Of a DNA stretch of 64,000 nucleotides, positions 37,501 to 47,416 are shown piece by piece. The stretch's first letter is position 1. Every line of letters starts with the position of its first letter. A program made the position numbers and the translations under genes. Source of the stretch: a virus; IMG/VR virus record IMGVR_UViG_3300024521_000001, positions 1 to 64,000 of that record; one strand, written 5' to 3'. The notes beneath the pieces were generated by a model, which was given only the letters and a program-made list of their open reading frames with translations, had not been told where the DNA came from and did not search any database.

Positions 37501-40500
37501 GTCGGAGTGATAGCGGCCTTCATTGCTTTGCCCCGCTGCACAGCACCTTGAAGTCGCCATTTGGTAACGGCTGACTTGGCTTCGTTGAAGGCGTCCGCGA
37601 TCTTTGGGTTGTCCTTCAGGAACTCCTTAACAAACCATCTGTGGGTCTGAGGGGCTTTTCGAGCTGCTTCAATATCGGTTGTCAGTTCGAGTCGGATGAA
37701 CTCAGCAAATCCTTCGCGCTTGTATCCACCCTCCGGGTGCTTGCTTTTGTATAAGTCCTTCCCCATTTTCACGAGTTCAGCCCGCACTACCGGAGGACGA
37801 GTTTCCCAATGGCTTTTTGATCCTCTGAGGTATCCGAATACTGCTTTATCAAGTGCATGGCCCATCTCATGGGCAGCAGTTGGAAGGTTGTTCGCAACTC
37901 TCAATCGAATGACTTCTGCTAAAACCTTGAAGATACCTCTGGCCTTCTTCCTAAACCTGTGTAAGCGGAACGGAACTGTTCGATCGGCCGCGGTGAGCAC
38001 ATTCTCGAAAGACTTAATGATCTCAGGTGCACCCATTGGCTTACCCTTATCCGTCAGTTGGTCTAGCATTTCCATTTCCATATCCCGTTCTGCATTGAAT
38101 CCCAGGATTGGATCTTCCACATTCTGCTGAAAATCCGCTGGAAGCTGGTCTAAACCAAACCCTGTTGCAGACTCCGTTTTGAACGGGAACAACACTTGTT
38201 CTGGTGATGCTGGAAGCACAGAAGCAATTCCTGGAGCACCACCACCCTCTGGAGAAGGAGGTAATGTTCCAGGTTCCGCTGTCTCTCCGGGCATGACATC
38301 GGGATCACCGTATGTAGCGGCCTCCGGACGTACATCTGGCTGCATGCCAGTCCTGTCTTTAACCGCTTTGTGGCGTTCGAGGAGTCGCCCGAGAGCGTTT
38401 GGACCTTCGACTGAATCAAGCGGAATGAAAAATCTCCGCTTGTAATCAATCTTTTCTGATTTCAAACCAAAGGTTTCCAGTTCCTCCTTGTTGTAATTTC
38501 TACCAGCATCCAGCTCCATGCGATCTTCTCTTTTAACCTTGGTCATGAGAAGTCGCCAACCGTTGTCCAGCTCGATCATCGACTTGTTGTTCAAGACCAA
38601 GTCGTAGATTTCCTGTGCTGTGGCATTACCTAACGGAGTACCGATGCCAAGTCTCTGCTTAAGCCCTCCTATTTCTCCGGGTTGGACCGCAATACCAATG
38701 TGAGAGCTACCGTCGTCCAGAGTTGCTCGAACCACACCCAAGCGTCTGATCTGCTCGTCTCCCGTGACCTTGTCATAGATCGGGAAAATGGGTGCTGTTA
38801 GAAGGTGAACCGGTTTCTTTACGCTATCGGGGATCTCGGAGTATTCTTTGTTCCATTGTGTTTCAGCGGCTGCTTCCTCCAGTTGGGTGAAGTTCTGATC
38901 TTCCTCAAGTTGGTAAGCCTCGACCTCATGTGCATTTCCTGTAGGACTTGAGAGGAGGACCTGGGCCTGATAACCCTCTTTCCCGGCCTGAAGTGCTTGA
39001 TGGCTCCATTTTGATTTCTCGGTTCTGTGAGCAACGTAGATCTTCTCGCTCCGCTTATTGACGTAATAGCCCATCGGCCTAGTCGTCATAGGACTGTCGC
39101 CAAAAGCCATCTTCGGTACGGGAAAGTCCCCTTCAAGCTCGATGAGAACAGTCTCAGCCTTGGATTCCGGGTGGGTATAAACAACTTCTGGCTTGCTTTT
39201 CAGCACAAGGCTAGTTGGACGACGGTTGCGCTCGTCGGTGACTGGTGTCACTCCAACGTCAAAGGTTCCATCTTGTTTCGCTATTTGAGATATGCGCTGA
39301 TACTCGGCATAGAAATGTTCAAAGACACTGTTTTGAACATCAACGTGAAGGGCCATGATCCGATTGAGAAAGCGATTCACATCCGTTAAGTGCGCCCTTC
39401 TGAGCTTGCCATCGGCCGACGCAATTCCCATCCGCTGTAGGAGCTGCATCCCTGTCTTCACACCGTCAATGGCGTCCCTCTGTATCGCTCTGTAGGTCTC
39501 AGAAAGGGCCGCTTCTCCGTACTGGTCGGTAATGTCTTCGACTTCAAAGAGGCTTCCACCGAGCGTTTCCCGACCGCCCTTAGTTAAAGCACCAAGGCTT
39601 GCCAGTCGTTTAGCTACGGTATTGATCAGGCGTTCTTGGCCGCGTAAGTTGGTCCTAAGTAACTTGATGATCGGAGCCTCAGCCTGAAAAGAACGATGCA
39701 CTCGGCCAAAGGCTTGCATCTGTTGATCCGCGCTCCAACTGAGCTGCATCGCGTAGAAAACACGACGTTGTTGGTTCTTTGCGGTTTTGTCAGAGTGTAG
39801 AGAAATGCCCGTCGAAGCTGCGCCGGTGATGATGGCAATTCTCACGTCCTGATTTTGAAATCTGGCAGTCTCGTGTAAGTTGAGATCTTTGAAAGAGACA
39901 CCCTTTATGCTTCGACGTTCGGGTTTACCGTTTACTATTCTGCGGGGACGACCGGAGATCTCTGCAATGTTGCTCACGCCGAAGTGATCGACGATCTCAT
40001 CCATAGGATTGACAGGAAGTTGGATATCAGAGACCTTGTCAATTAAGTCTTGTTGCTTCGCCAAGTTTTCTCTGTTGATGAGAGGTTCACCGTCCTGAAG
40101 AACCGGAACTGGACTCGTTCTCCCGGTCGCTGGATCGTACTTATCCTCGTATTGTTCGAGCGGGAATTGGCTCTCGATCAGTTGCACGATCATTTCTCTG
40201 GGCGTGAGATCCAGATTCTCTGCATCTTCCCCTGCTGCTGTGGCTTTCGTGATCGCTCGATCCGTTTGAGCTTGATTGGTGTTATAGAGACTGATCACCG
40301 TAGATCTTCCAGCTGCCAGATCCTTATCCGCAGCAGCAAGTAAATCAGGCAACTGATAACTCATCATGAGCTGGAGGAAAAACTGCTGCTGCCTGGCGTA
40401 GAACTGACTAAATGCAGTCCCGCCTTTTTTCTGACCGGCGTTTTCCTGTGCTTCCTCAAACGCTGTTAGGAGATCGTCCCACAGATCAGCCATTTGGTTG

Positions 40501-43500
40501 TATTGTCCGACCTGGAGATCGTTGAGGTCATGGGTGATGGTCTCGTAATCAACGCCCTTATAACTGATTGACCGGCTAATGTAAGCACCGATCGACTTCA
40601 GGTCTCGGGAAAGCATTTCCATGGCCCCGATACCACCCCGCGTCATGGCCCCGAGAAAGTCTATGAAGGTACTGAAAGGACCTCCAGCTCCCCATAGTCC
40701 AAGACGCTGCATGTAACCCATATTGCGCGGGACGGTAGCTCCTGTGGCGCTCACATAGACTATTTTGGCCTTGGGGAACGCTTCTTGTACGCTGAGTCCC
40801 ATAGCCCCACGATCGGTCCCGGCCTTATCACTGACAGTCCCGCCATGCCCCGTACCGATAGCGTTCTTCATGGCATGAGCCTCATCGAAGACAATGACAC
40901 CGTCGAAATCTTTGCCTAGCCAGCTCTCTAGCTGCTTGTAACGGGCTTTTGTGCCTTTCCACCCATGCGCGAGTAGAGAATAAGTTGTGAAAAGCACCCC
41001 GTCTTCATCGGCGATCTGATCTTTTGTCTTAGTGATGCCATGATGGATCAGGTCCATTGGCACACCGACGCCTTTAAGATCTCTTTCGGCATCGGCTCTT
41101 AATTGGTGAGAAACGGAGACCCAAACGGCCCTCTTTCGTCCCCGGTTGAAATTGTCGTAGATGATCCCGCCAACTTCTCTACCTTTCCCGACCCCTGTTC
41201 CATCTCCGATCCAGTACCCAGGTGTTTTGCCATCAGCCATGGTCTGAGAATGCCTTTGCCCTGCGTAGGTGACAGCTTCCATCTGTACGTCGCTCAGTCT
41301 GCCTTCTTGGACTACTTCAGGTGGTAGGTTTGGAGTGTAGGTAACGTCTGGAGCTAGGACACTAGCCATCGTTGAACTCTCAACGATATCGGCAGGATGA
41401 GGTTGGGAACCTTCGAAGAGGGCTTTTTGAACGGTGTAGGCCGAGAAGACTTCTTCTTCTTCTACAGCGGATTGACGAGCTTCTTCAATGCGCGTTAAAC
41501 CGGGAGATACAGGTCCAACTCGTCCAGCACCAGGACCACCAGGCTCGCCGCCCACGTCGCCAGGTCTTCTTCCTTCTCCGGTATCGGGCTGTCTTCCCGT
41601 AACATCAGCTTCTCCAACTCCCGCAACAGGACCTTCGGATTCCGGTTCCACACGGCCAGCCACCGGTCCCACTGTGCCGGTGACGGCTCCCCCGACCCCG
41701 GTGGGAGTTGGAGGGATGCGTTCTCGTCCCCCAGGGCCTCTGCCAGTAGCACCAGGAGAGGGTACTCCTTCGGGAGCGGGACTCGGCCGAACTCCTCCTG
41801 GAGTAGCTGGAATGCCCGCTTGTTCTGCTGGTTTAGAAAGTCGCCCACTTATATCCTCTTTGGCTAAAGGTCCAAGGAGTTTGAGAGCCTCTTTGGGTGA
41901 TAAGTCTTTCCCTAGTATAACATTATTGAGCTGATCTATGCGGGTATCGCCTGGAGTTGGACCCGTCTTGTCAATGACAATGATGTTGTTATCAAAAGTA
42001 GTTCCATACTTCGCATAGTGCTTCCCACTGATCCCGATGTTGGCCCGAACAGTGTACTTACCTTCTATCTTTTTCCACCACTTCTGAAAGTTGGGCCTGT
42101 CGTGGGCCATTCCTTGCCCTACAATGGCCACCAGTCGACCGCCTTCATTTAGCCTAATCAACGCCTGTTCAACGTGCTTTGCGCCATGTAGCGTAGCGTG
42201 GCCCTTGGTTTTACCCCCTGTTGCGGAGAAGGGTGGGTTCATTACGATAACGTCAGGTTGGATTTTCGGGTCAAGAGTGCTGTTCAAAAGCTCTGCATCC
42301 ACTTGTTCTGTTTTGAACCCTTGGTTTCTGAGGATCTGGGCCCGTCGATCGGTGAGTTCATTGACAGAAACATTGGCGCCGGCCAGTCGCATTTGTACGG
42401 CGATATTTCCAGTTCCTGCCGATGGCTCTAACGCAGTCATTCCAGGCGTGATACCGGCTGCATAGGTAGCGGTAAAAGCCTGACCAGGAGGAGTGCTGAA
42501 CTGTTGAAACTCCTCTTTCTCTGTAGTTCTATCTGTTTGCCTGGGTAATCGAGCGGTGATCTCCAGCAATCTGTCGTAGGTCCCCTCCGGATCGTTGAAA
42601 TCTACGATGGCGGGATCCGCTGCCTCGATCATCATATTGACACCGGCTTCGGCGGCATCCTGAGAATCACTTGGAGTGTATTTCCCTTCTCCCTTCTCTC
42701 CTCCAAATGCCTCGTTTGCGATCTCTGTGAGCCTGGGGTTGCCAATGGTTTCGCCAGCTGCCAGTTCGTCCTGGATGGTCTGAGCAATCAGCTGGTGAGG
42801 ATTGAGTCCTTCCCCGGCTTCTAACTCAGCCTCCTCTTTCATGTCTTTTTCCAGTTCCCTAATAGCTCCTAATAACTCGGCTTCTCTTCCAGTAAGCCCC
42901 TTCAATCCGGTTTCCTCTGGCGTGGGAGCTATGGCTGCTGTCGGTTCCTGCCTAGAGACTTCGCTCACAGGGACGCTTGTGGCCCCTACTGCCCCCGTTG
43001 CAAGCGAGACCATCTCTACCCCTTCATCGTTAACGAAGGTATCCATCACATCGACTTCCTTGCCTTTGTAGATGACCGTCTCTCCCGTGGCGATAGGCAA
43101 AGGTGTTACGCCTAGAGGTGTCATACCAGGGATGGCCTCAACTTGAGGGGTTACTGGCTTTTTGGCTGCTGGCTTTTTGGCTGCTGGCTTGTCAGGCGTG
43201 GGAGCTATTGCAGTAGGTAAGACCTCTTCTACTGGCGGTGTCCCTCTCGCGGGGACCCCAAACCGTTCTGCAATTTCATCAACCTGTTTTCGGATAACCT
43301 TGGAGGCAACGATAGTCTTAGGAGGAAAAGGAATTTCAGTTCCAGCTCCATACCTCCAGTTCGTGTATTCCCCCGCCCATCGTTTCTGCTCGGGGGACCT
43401 TAAACCGTCGACGTATTCCGCGCTCGCCTGACGCGCCTGATCCAAGGGAACTGGAGGTGCTACGGCCTCTTCAGCCGGGGTAACCACAGAAGCCACCTCT

Positions 43501-45665
43501 GGGGCTACGGCTTCAGTGGGCGGAGCCTCCTTCTCGCGCTCTCTTTCAATCTGTTTTTCTTCCTCCGCCTTCACCCTCATTGCCCCGGCCGGTGGTTCTT
43601 TCGGTGGGGCAACACCTTCTTCTTCTGCCGGTGTTGGAGGTACGGCAGCGGGGGGAGCGGATGCAGCGGGTGGTATCGCTGGCGGTTGCTGGACTGTCTC
43701 GAAGGGTAAAGGCTTTTGAACCCCTGCGGCTTTTACCATCGCCTCTGTGCGAACTTTCTGTGAGGCTTCCGCGTAAGACTTATCGAAACGCTCCATGTTT
43801 CTATAGAATTTGTCCATCTCATCCTGGGTTTCGAATCCCATTTCCCTCATTCTTCGAATACCCATGGCGGACATCATCATGTTTGCAGCAAACCCTAGTA
43901 TTCCTCCAGCACCAGCTCCTTCTGAAACCCCTTCCCAATAATCTCTTTGCTCGTCAAAGGTCATCTTTGCTGTTATGTTCCCACCTAACTGCTGCACAAG
44001 CTCCTGCACGCCTTCTTCGATTGATCCAGCAAATCCGGATCGCAACATCCTGGTTGCATTTCCTCCGGTAGCCTTGTTGAACCTCGAGAACGCCATGCCA
44101 ATAGGAACCGCTTCAGTTGATCCAGTAAGAAGCCCTCCGACCCAAGCGGCCAGGGCCGCTTCGTCATTAGCTCCGTGCTGTTTAGCTTCCCTGTAAAGGG
44201 CTGCTGATTCTGTTGCACTTCCAGCCAACAAAGGAACGGCCCAAGATGAAAGTCCAGCCTTAGATCCAAGCCCTCCAAGTAGGTAGAATCCCGCCAAACT
44301 GCCAGCTCCCTGAGGGAGAACTGATACTGCGAAAGATTCTGCAAACACTGGATTTTGAGGGAAAGCCTTAACCAGTCCTGCTCTTAGCGATTCTCCAAGT
44401 TGGTACATGTCTTTGTCGGTTGGAGATTCATAGGCTTTCTCTATTTCTTTAGGAGTCCTTACTCCAAATTCTCCAGGTAGCTTGAAGTCGAATTTAATGG
44501 CAAGTTTCTCTAACGCAGATTGGGCAATGGCTGGTGTTTGAATAACACCAGCGAAGATATTCCCAAGACCCATGGCGATTCCACCTATGGACTGTTCCAC
44601 TCTCCCCAATTCCTCGGGGCCAAGGTCTATCTTGGCCATGTCTACTTCTCGTTTACCCCAATCTTTGAAGTCCTTCCATGTGGTCCTCGCAAGTCCTGGA
44701 AGTTTACTCATAAGCACCATTGGGTGAGCGGCATCAATCCAATCTATGGCAAGGGGATCTTTCTCTGGTCGCTGCTCAGGAGTAGAAATTTGACGATGGG
44801 TATTTAACTGCCCTTCCTTCAGAGCGGCTTGTAGTTCCGGAAAGGGTTTCCCCGCTTTTGCAAAGGCATCAATGGTTCGAGAGATATTCAGATCGCCCTG
44901 CCACTTTTCATCCAGCATGGACTGGCGGCTTTTATTATCCATGCCGACATAGTCCTGGTAGTCATCTTCGGCATGGACCGCATCTTCCCACCTACCGCCT
45001 TGAAATTTACTTTCCAGCTGGTACATCCATGTTCCACCATCCTCTGTCTCAAAGGCGTACCGCGCTCCAGGTGTTCCTTCATCTATCACGGGCGGTCTAT
45101 TGAAGTTGAATCGACCGGGCCGACCTCCCATCACTAGAGGTGGACTGTAGCCTGACGGGAGCTTTGGTGTGACCAACTCCGCTAGATCGGGTTCGGGTTT
45201 CACTCCTGAGACCGCTAGATCGGGTTCGACTCCTGGGACCGAAGGTTCCACCAGTTCTGGAACTGGTGGGATGGTTTCCCCAATTTTCTGATGAGCAGAC
45301 AGCAACGCAGCAGGGGGAAGTTCCATCTCCTTTGGCTTTTCCTCTGGCGTAGGAGCTATCGTTGCAGCGGGCGCAGCCTGGATCCGTTGAGCAGCTCCAG
45401 TAGGAGCTAGACTCGGAGTCGGAGTCGGAATTGGAGCGGGTGCAGCTGGCATCCGGCCCCACTTGAGATTCCAGATCGCCGCTTTCGTGGCATCGGGTAT
45501 GTCGAGAGGATCAAGAACTCCCTGTAGGTTTTTGCCAGTGTAGTTGGTCCTAAAGACATGATCGGATATCTGAGTTTTCGACCCTTCTTCGATCGCAAGG
45601 GGGCGCAGGATTCCCTGGAGTGCATCCCGACGTTTTTGCTTGGGTCCCGTCTGTTCTTCAGCCAT
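34533..45665 (-). CDS. Giant polyvalent protein: N6-methylase, Strawberry-notch helicase, zincin, LPD38-like region
   Basis: 3710 residues. In order: Pro/Ala-rich N-terminus; a Gly/Ala-rich hydrophobic zone (about 360-600); EPSAGTGNIAVQM and NPPFSATGG (about 1078-1145), an N6-adenine methylase; a disordered Gly/Pro/Arg linker (about 1275-1390); GDGTGVGKG, DEAH and a QAFGRVHR-type motif (about 1487-2010), the Strawberry-notch SF2 helicase; a zincin AAHEMGHALD (about 2600); then a C-terminal helical LPD38-like part (VPFFNAQIQGTRLT, about 3240). Such polyvalent proteins are injected with the DNA and protect it. Catalytic residues look intact. Confidence 0.85.
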   Translation of the reverse strand: MAEEQTGPKQKRRDALQGILRPLAIEEGSKTQISDHVFRTNYTGKNLQGVLDPLDIPDATKAAIWNLKWGRMPAAPAPIPTPTPSLAPTGAAQRIQAAPAATIAPTPEEKPKEMELPPAALLSAHQKIGETIPPVPELVEPSVPGVEPDLAVSGVKPEPDLAELVTPKLPSGYSPPLVMGGRPGRFNFNRPPVIDEGTPGARYAFETEDGGTWMYQLESKFQGGRWEDAVHAEDDYQDYVGMDNKSRQSMLDEKWQGDLNISRTIDAFAKAGKPFPELQAALKEGQLNTHRQISTPEQRPEKDPLAIDWIDAAHPMVLMSKLPGLARTTWKDFKDWGKREVDMAKIDLGPEELGRVEQSIGGIAMGLGNIFAGVIQTPAIAQSALEKLAIKFDFKLPGEFGVRTPKEIEKAYESPTDKDMYQLGESLRAGLVKAFPQNPVFAESFAVSVLPQGAGSLAGFYLLGGLGSKAGLSSWAVPLLAGSATESAALYREAKQHGANDEAALAAWVGGLLTGSTEAVPIGMAFSRFNKATGGNATRMLRSGFAGSIEEGVQELVQQLGGNITAKMTFDEQRDYWEGVSEGAGAGGILGFAANMMMSAMGIRRMREMGFETQDEMDKFYRNMERFDKSYAEASQKVRTEAMVKAAGVQKPLPFETVQQPPAIPPAASAPPAAVPPTPAEEEGVAPPKEPPAGAMRVKAEEEKQIEREREKEAPPTEAVAPEVASVVTPAEEAVAPPVPLDQARQASAEYVDGLRSPEQKRWAGEYTNWRYGAGTEIPFPPKTIVASKVIRKQVDEIAERFGVPARGTPPVEEVLPTAIAPTPDKPAAKKPAAKKPVTPQVEAIPGMTPLGVTPLPIATGETVIYKGKEVDVMDTFVNDEGVEMVSLATGAVGATSVPVSEVSRQEPTAAIAPTPEETGLKGLTGREAELLGAIRELEKDMKEEAELEAGEGLNPHQLIAQTIQDELAAGETIGNPRLTEIANEAFGGEKGEGKYTPSDSQDAAEAGVNMMIEAADPAIVDFNDPEGTYDRLLEITARLPRQTDRTTEKEEFQQFSTPPGQAFTATYAAGITPGMTALEPSAGTGNIAVQMRLAGANVSVNELTDRRAQILRNQGFKTEQVDAELLNSTLDPKIQPDVIVMNPPFSATGGKTKGHATLHGAKHVEQALIRLNEGGRLVAIVGQGMAHDRPNFQKWWKKIEGKYTVRANIGISGKHYAKYGTTFDNNIIVIDKTGPTPGDTRIDQLNNVILGKDLSPKEALKLLGPLAKEDISGRLSKPAEQAGIPATPGGVRPSPAPEGVPSPGATGRGPGGRERIPPTPTGVGGAVTGTVGPVAGRVEPESEGPVAGVGEADVTGRQPDTGEGRRPGDVGGEPGGPGAGRVGPVSPGLTRIEEARQSAVEEEEVFSAYTVQKALFEGSQPHPADIVESSTMASVLAPDVTYTPNLPPEVVQEGRLSDVQMEAVTYAGQRHSQTMADGKTPGYWIGDGTGVGKGREVGGIIYDNFNRGRKRAVWVSVSHQLRADAERDLKGVGVPMDLIHHGITKTKDQIADEDGVLFTTYSLLAHGWKGTKARYKQLESWLGKDFDGVIVFDEAHAMKNAIGTGHGGTVSDKAGTDRGAMGLSVQEAFPKAKIVYVSATGATVPRNMGYMQRLGLWGAGGPFSTFIDFLGAMTRGGIGAMEMLSRDLKSIGAYISRSISYKGVDYETITHDLNDLQVGQYNQMADLWDDLLTAFEEAQENAGQKKGGTAFSQFYARQQQFFLQLMMSYQLPDLLAAADKDLAAGRSTVISLYNTNQAQTDRAITKATAAGEDAENLDLTPREMIVQLIESQFPLEQYEDKYDPATGRTSPVPVLQDGEPLINRENLAKQQDLIDKVSDIQLPVNPMDEIVDHFGVSNIAEISGRPRRIVNGKPERRSIKGVSFKDLNLHETARFQNQDVRIAIITGAASTGISLHSDKTAKNQQRRVFYAMQLSWSADQQMQAFGRVHRSFQAEAPIIKLLRTNLRGQERLINTVAKRLASLGALTKGGRETLGGSLFEVEDITDQYGEAALSETYRAIQRDAIDGVKTGMQLLQRMGIASADGKLRRAHLTDVNRFLNRIMALHVDVQNSVFEHFYAEYQRISQIAKQDGTFDVGVTPVTDERNRRPTSLVLKSKPEVVYTHPESKAETVLIELEGDFPVPKMAFGDSPMTTRPMGYYVNKRSEKIYVAHRTEKSKWSHQALQAGKEGYQAQVLLSSPTGNAHEVEAYQLEEDQNFTQLEEAAAETQWNKEYSEIPDSVKKPVHLLTAPIFPIYDKVTGDEQIRRLGVVRATLDDGSSHIGIAVQPGEIGGLKQRLGIGTPLGNATAQEIYDLVLNNKSMIELDNGWRLLMTKVKREDRMELDAGRNYNKEELETFGLKSEKIDYKRRFFIPLDSVEGPNALGRLLERHKAVKDRTGMQPDVRPEAATYGDPDVMPGETAEPGTLPPSPEGGGAPGIASVLPASPEQVLFPFKTESATGFGLDQLPADFQQNVEDPILGFNAERDMEMEMLDQLTDKGKPMGAPEIIKSFENVLTAADRTVPFRLHRFRKKARGIFKVLAEVIRLRVANNLPTAAHEMGHALDKAVFGYLRGSKSHWETRPPVVRAELVKMGKDLYKSKHPEGGYKREGFAEFIRLELTTDIEAARKAPQTHRWFVKEFLKDNPKIADAFNEAKSAVTKWRLQGAVQRGKAMKAAITPTVKQRLLSILDLFSYQKWVEAGSAYEHLTSIATTLKGSGIAIEENPELTFHALRHTHTARAAYMVEDHMINIAGVPVGPSLEDAGALVKDQREEFTLYLWGRRAIERWKENKNPGISKNDAEFLVEHFETPEFQRAAQKVYEWNRGVLNYAVQGGLITQQALDKIIEGSQDYIPLARVLDDIDSGYVRRLRGGWSTGSITNRMRGSGRRIRDPFEVMIENATNIILKTHQRIIIDQILKLRHIEGMGHMIEEVDRGVVPVTISTAQVLGVLKQKGIEIGETAEDVLLKAEGFQKLESPEETLDSILTFFIPAQHPKGMDPIIPLVENGVVRWFQIDPELYASLSGLDVYRLPKGWDIVLGKPARLFRLGTTGLRASFAWVRNPARDLQTFFMQTASNANPAELAAAWTFQMQDIIRHGKQSEHYDLMRRLGAEVSQPLGIDIRFTRRAAKRLFRGRVMKVVTNPIDHLREIMQIPESATRTAELKLRAKEMGWKPGQPMSFAQSLQLLLDTKRVTVDFSAGGSVGQAVNQAVPFFNAQIQGTRLTLRTFKSKPKRTVIRGVMGLTSLTLALWWLNKDEEWYTDMPYWERFTYWNIDDGKHIWQIPRGFEWGTIFTAVPEAIWDAMYRQDPEAIIEVFGQWSEQVNPAALPVIPDVVLEQFANERFFTNSPIVPIGELNDPPGDQRGPYTSKLAGMLGDMFPNQASPRRIDHAIRGFFGGLGPDILDTLGLGVPSRRISLKELEGVPILSSLVRPGGREGRRSLAVDTFYEDLSREQRRFNGQKNKGESETTNQRHYRQVLEDAHDTIIMINHVQRALDPVKQKQKVSDFNVAKRHIARDAVDKKGIAPNPDEMLAYAAGRVNMELGDKYEAATDAAIEAQLVDEDPAAFWSKLKVIQEQPGPSMDIKNIAQRLDSLRMKISLLEAARAMPGVKNLEEINTQLNQLYWERNQSRFKATRSGARMQMEPIPVTPENIPVTPEVPTELPPTP

Positions 45666-47416
45666 TATTCATAGGGGTTAGGTTCAACATCTTGGAGGTA
45701 ATCTCTGAGCTTCGTAGCCGCGGCCTCATCCATGAAGTCCAGGAATGGAACGACTTGCTCTGGTCTCACAGCGCCCGTAGAAACCGACAGCATGACAAGT
45801 GCGGGATCTATGACCGCAGTTTCAACGAAGCCCATTCCGGTTGGGCTTGGACCCATTTGTTTAACCATCCAACTCTCCCAATCTATATTCTTTGGTATGA
45901 GCACGGGCTTACCATCGACCTTAACCACACCAGCCTTACCCTCAACGTCCCCACGCTGCGGGAATCTACCCATAACTGTCTGGCCGGTAGCGGGGTCTTG
46001 CATAGGCCTGTGGACCCAGACTTGCGTTGCCTGTTGCCCGCCTGGTCTCTTTTCCCAGGCTGTGATAGACAAGTCCTGCTGAGAGGTTCGTTGGTTCACA
46101 GGAGTGCCCTTGGCCTCAAAGTATTTTTGTTCCGCTCGCTGTGATGGAGTGAGACTTCCTTCCTTGGCAGTTTGCAACCACACATCGTAGGCTTGTTTAG
46201 CCTGTCTCAGTGCGGGGGGCCAATCCTTGATAGGTCGCGTCAGATCGAATCCTGTCCGTTGCGACTTATCGAGTTCTGCTGCAAAGGTTCGCTGCAATCC
46301 ATCTCCAGCGTCAGGACGGTGTTGCCTCATTTCAGGGAAAGCAGCCGAGAGAGCATCTTGAAATGCTTGCCTATCCATGAGTCCCATTTCCACAGAACGT
46401 CGGCCAGCATTGTAGTGCAAGCGAAAGTTAGGATCTTGAAGGGCTTCTGTAAAGGTCTCCTGGGCTGGAGTGCTCAGGACGTATTCCAGCATATTGTCGA
46501 CCGCTCCAAATGCCTCTTGAGCCAGACGTTCCTCCTTCTGTTCAGCCGGTTCTTTGAACCGCGCGGATTGCCATGGAGGAATCTCCTCCAGCAAACCAGG
46601 ATAAAGGCTCTTGGTTGTCGGAAGTACGCTCGGCGGTGCTGCTGCTGCTGGAGCTGCTGCCTGCTGGTCACCAAACACGGCCTGTCCCGGGGAAGTGAAG
46701 TCTCCGCGTGTTGGAGCTCCCGCCGGTTGCGTTCCCCCTAAAATGCTTTCCGGAGGTCCCGCTGCTCCACCAGCTGGAGGAGGAGCAGCTGACAATCCCG
46801 CCAGTGTTGACGCGGCCGGGGAGACTCCCGCTTGCATGGCTTCCCCGGTAGCGGATCCGACAGGCGGTAGCTGCGCAAAGGTTTGACCGGCTGTGGGTTC
46901 TGCGGGGGCTGATCCAGTCGGAGTCTGTGTTGCTCTGGCAATTCCCCCTTCAGGACTTCCTCCACCCCCCCCCCCCTTTCCCCCGCCAGTCATAATCGAA
47001 GAGACCATTTCTTGAAATTGCTGCCCCTGCTCTCCCCCTGGTCCCCGCCGTGTGAATGGATTAAGGAAACTCAACATTTGCATGGCAGGGTTCTGTTTCT
47101 TACCGCCTTTGGGTTTTTCGTCGATCATCCCAAAGAGTTCGCTCGCACCGGAGTAGAAACGCTCTCCCTCTTGTTCGAGCCTCTGAGCTTCTGACTCATG
47201 CTGCTCCCTGGCCTGAAGGGTGAGACTTTCATCCAAAGAAAGGGTGCGGGCCGTATCGGACTGCTTCTTTCTGGCTTCGGCAAAGTCAAACATCGTGGAA
47301 ACAGTATCGAGCCGACGGTCTTTCTCGGCCGCATTCGATGTTTCTATTTGCCCTCGCTTTTGCGAAAAGCCTTGGATGAACTCGCCAATATTGCCTAAAG
47401 CACTCATGGCCATCAT
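45665..47416 (-). CDS. Gly/Ala/Pro-rich virion protein
   Basis: 583 residues. Helical, Arg/Glu-rich start (about 1-110, coiled coil), a Gly-rich and Pro/Ala-rich linker (about 145-270), then a helical domain with RSVEMGLMDRQAFQDALSAA and a C-terminal Gly/Pro-rich part. No family recognised. Place between the polyvalent protein and tail genes, and the coiled-coil plus linker form, fit an internal virion or injection protein. Starts with ATGATG overlapping the upstream stop. Confidence 0.6.
   Translation of the reverse strand: MMAMSALGNIGEFIQGFSQKRGQIETSNAAEKDRRLDTVSTMFDFAEARKKQSDTARTLSLDESLTLQAREQHESEAQRLEQEGERFYSGASELFGMIDEKPKGGKKQNPAMQMLSFLNPFTRRGPGGEQGQQFQEMVSSIMTGGGKGGGGGGSPEGGIARATQTPTGSAPAEPTAGQTFAQLPPVGSATGEAMQAGVSPAASTLAGLSAAPPPAGGAAGPPESILGGTQPAGAPTRGDFTSPGQAVFGDQQAAAPAAAAPPSVLPTTKSLYPGLLEEIPPWQSARFKEPAEQKEERLAQEAFGAVDNMLEYVLSTPAQETFTEALQDPNFRLHYNAGRRSVEMGLMDRQAFQDALSAAFPEMRQHRPDAGDGLQRTFAAELDKSQRTGFDLTRPIKDWPPALRQAKQAYDVWLQTAKEGSLTPSQRAEQKYFEAKGTPVNQRTSQQDLSITAWEKRPGGQQATQVWVHRPMQDPATGQTVMGRFPQRGDVEGKAGVVKVDGKPVLIPKNIDWESWMVKQMGPSPTGMGFVETAVIDPALVMLSVSTGAVRPEQVVPFLDFMDEAAATKLRDYLQDVEPNPYE

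Noticed and set aside
34533-45665. Several plus-strand frames of 80-207 codons opposite the giant gene
   Set aside because: All are antisense to an intact multidomain frame and none has a domain or ribosome site.
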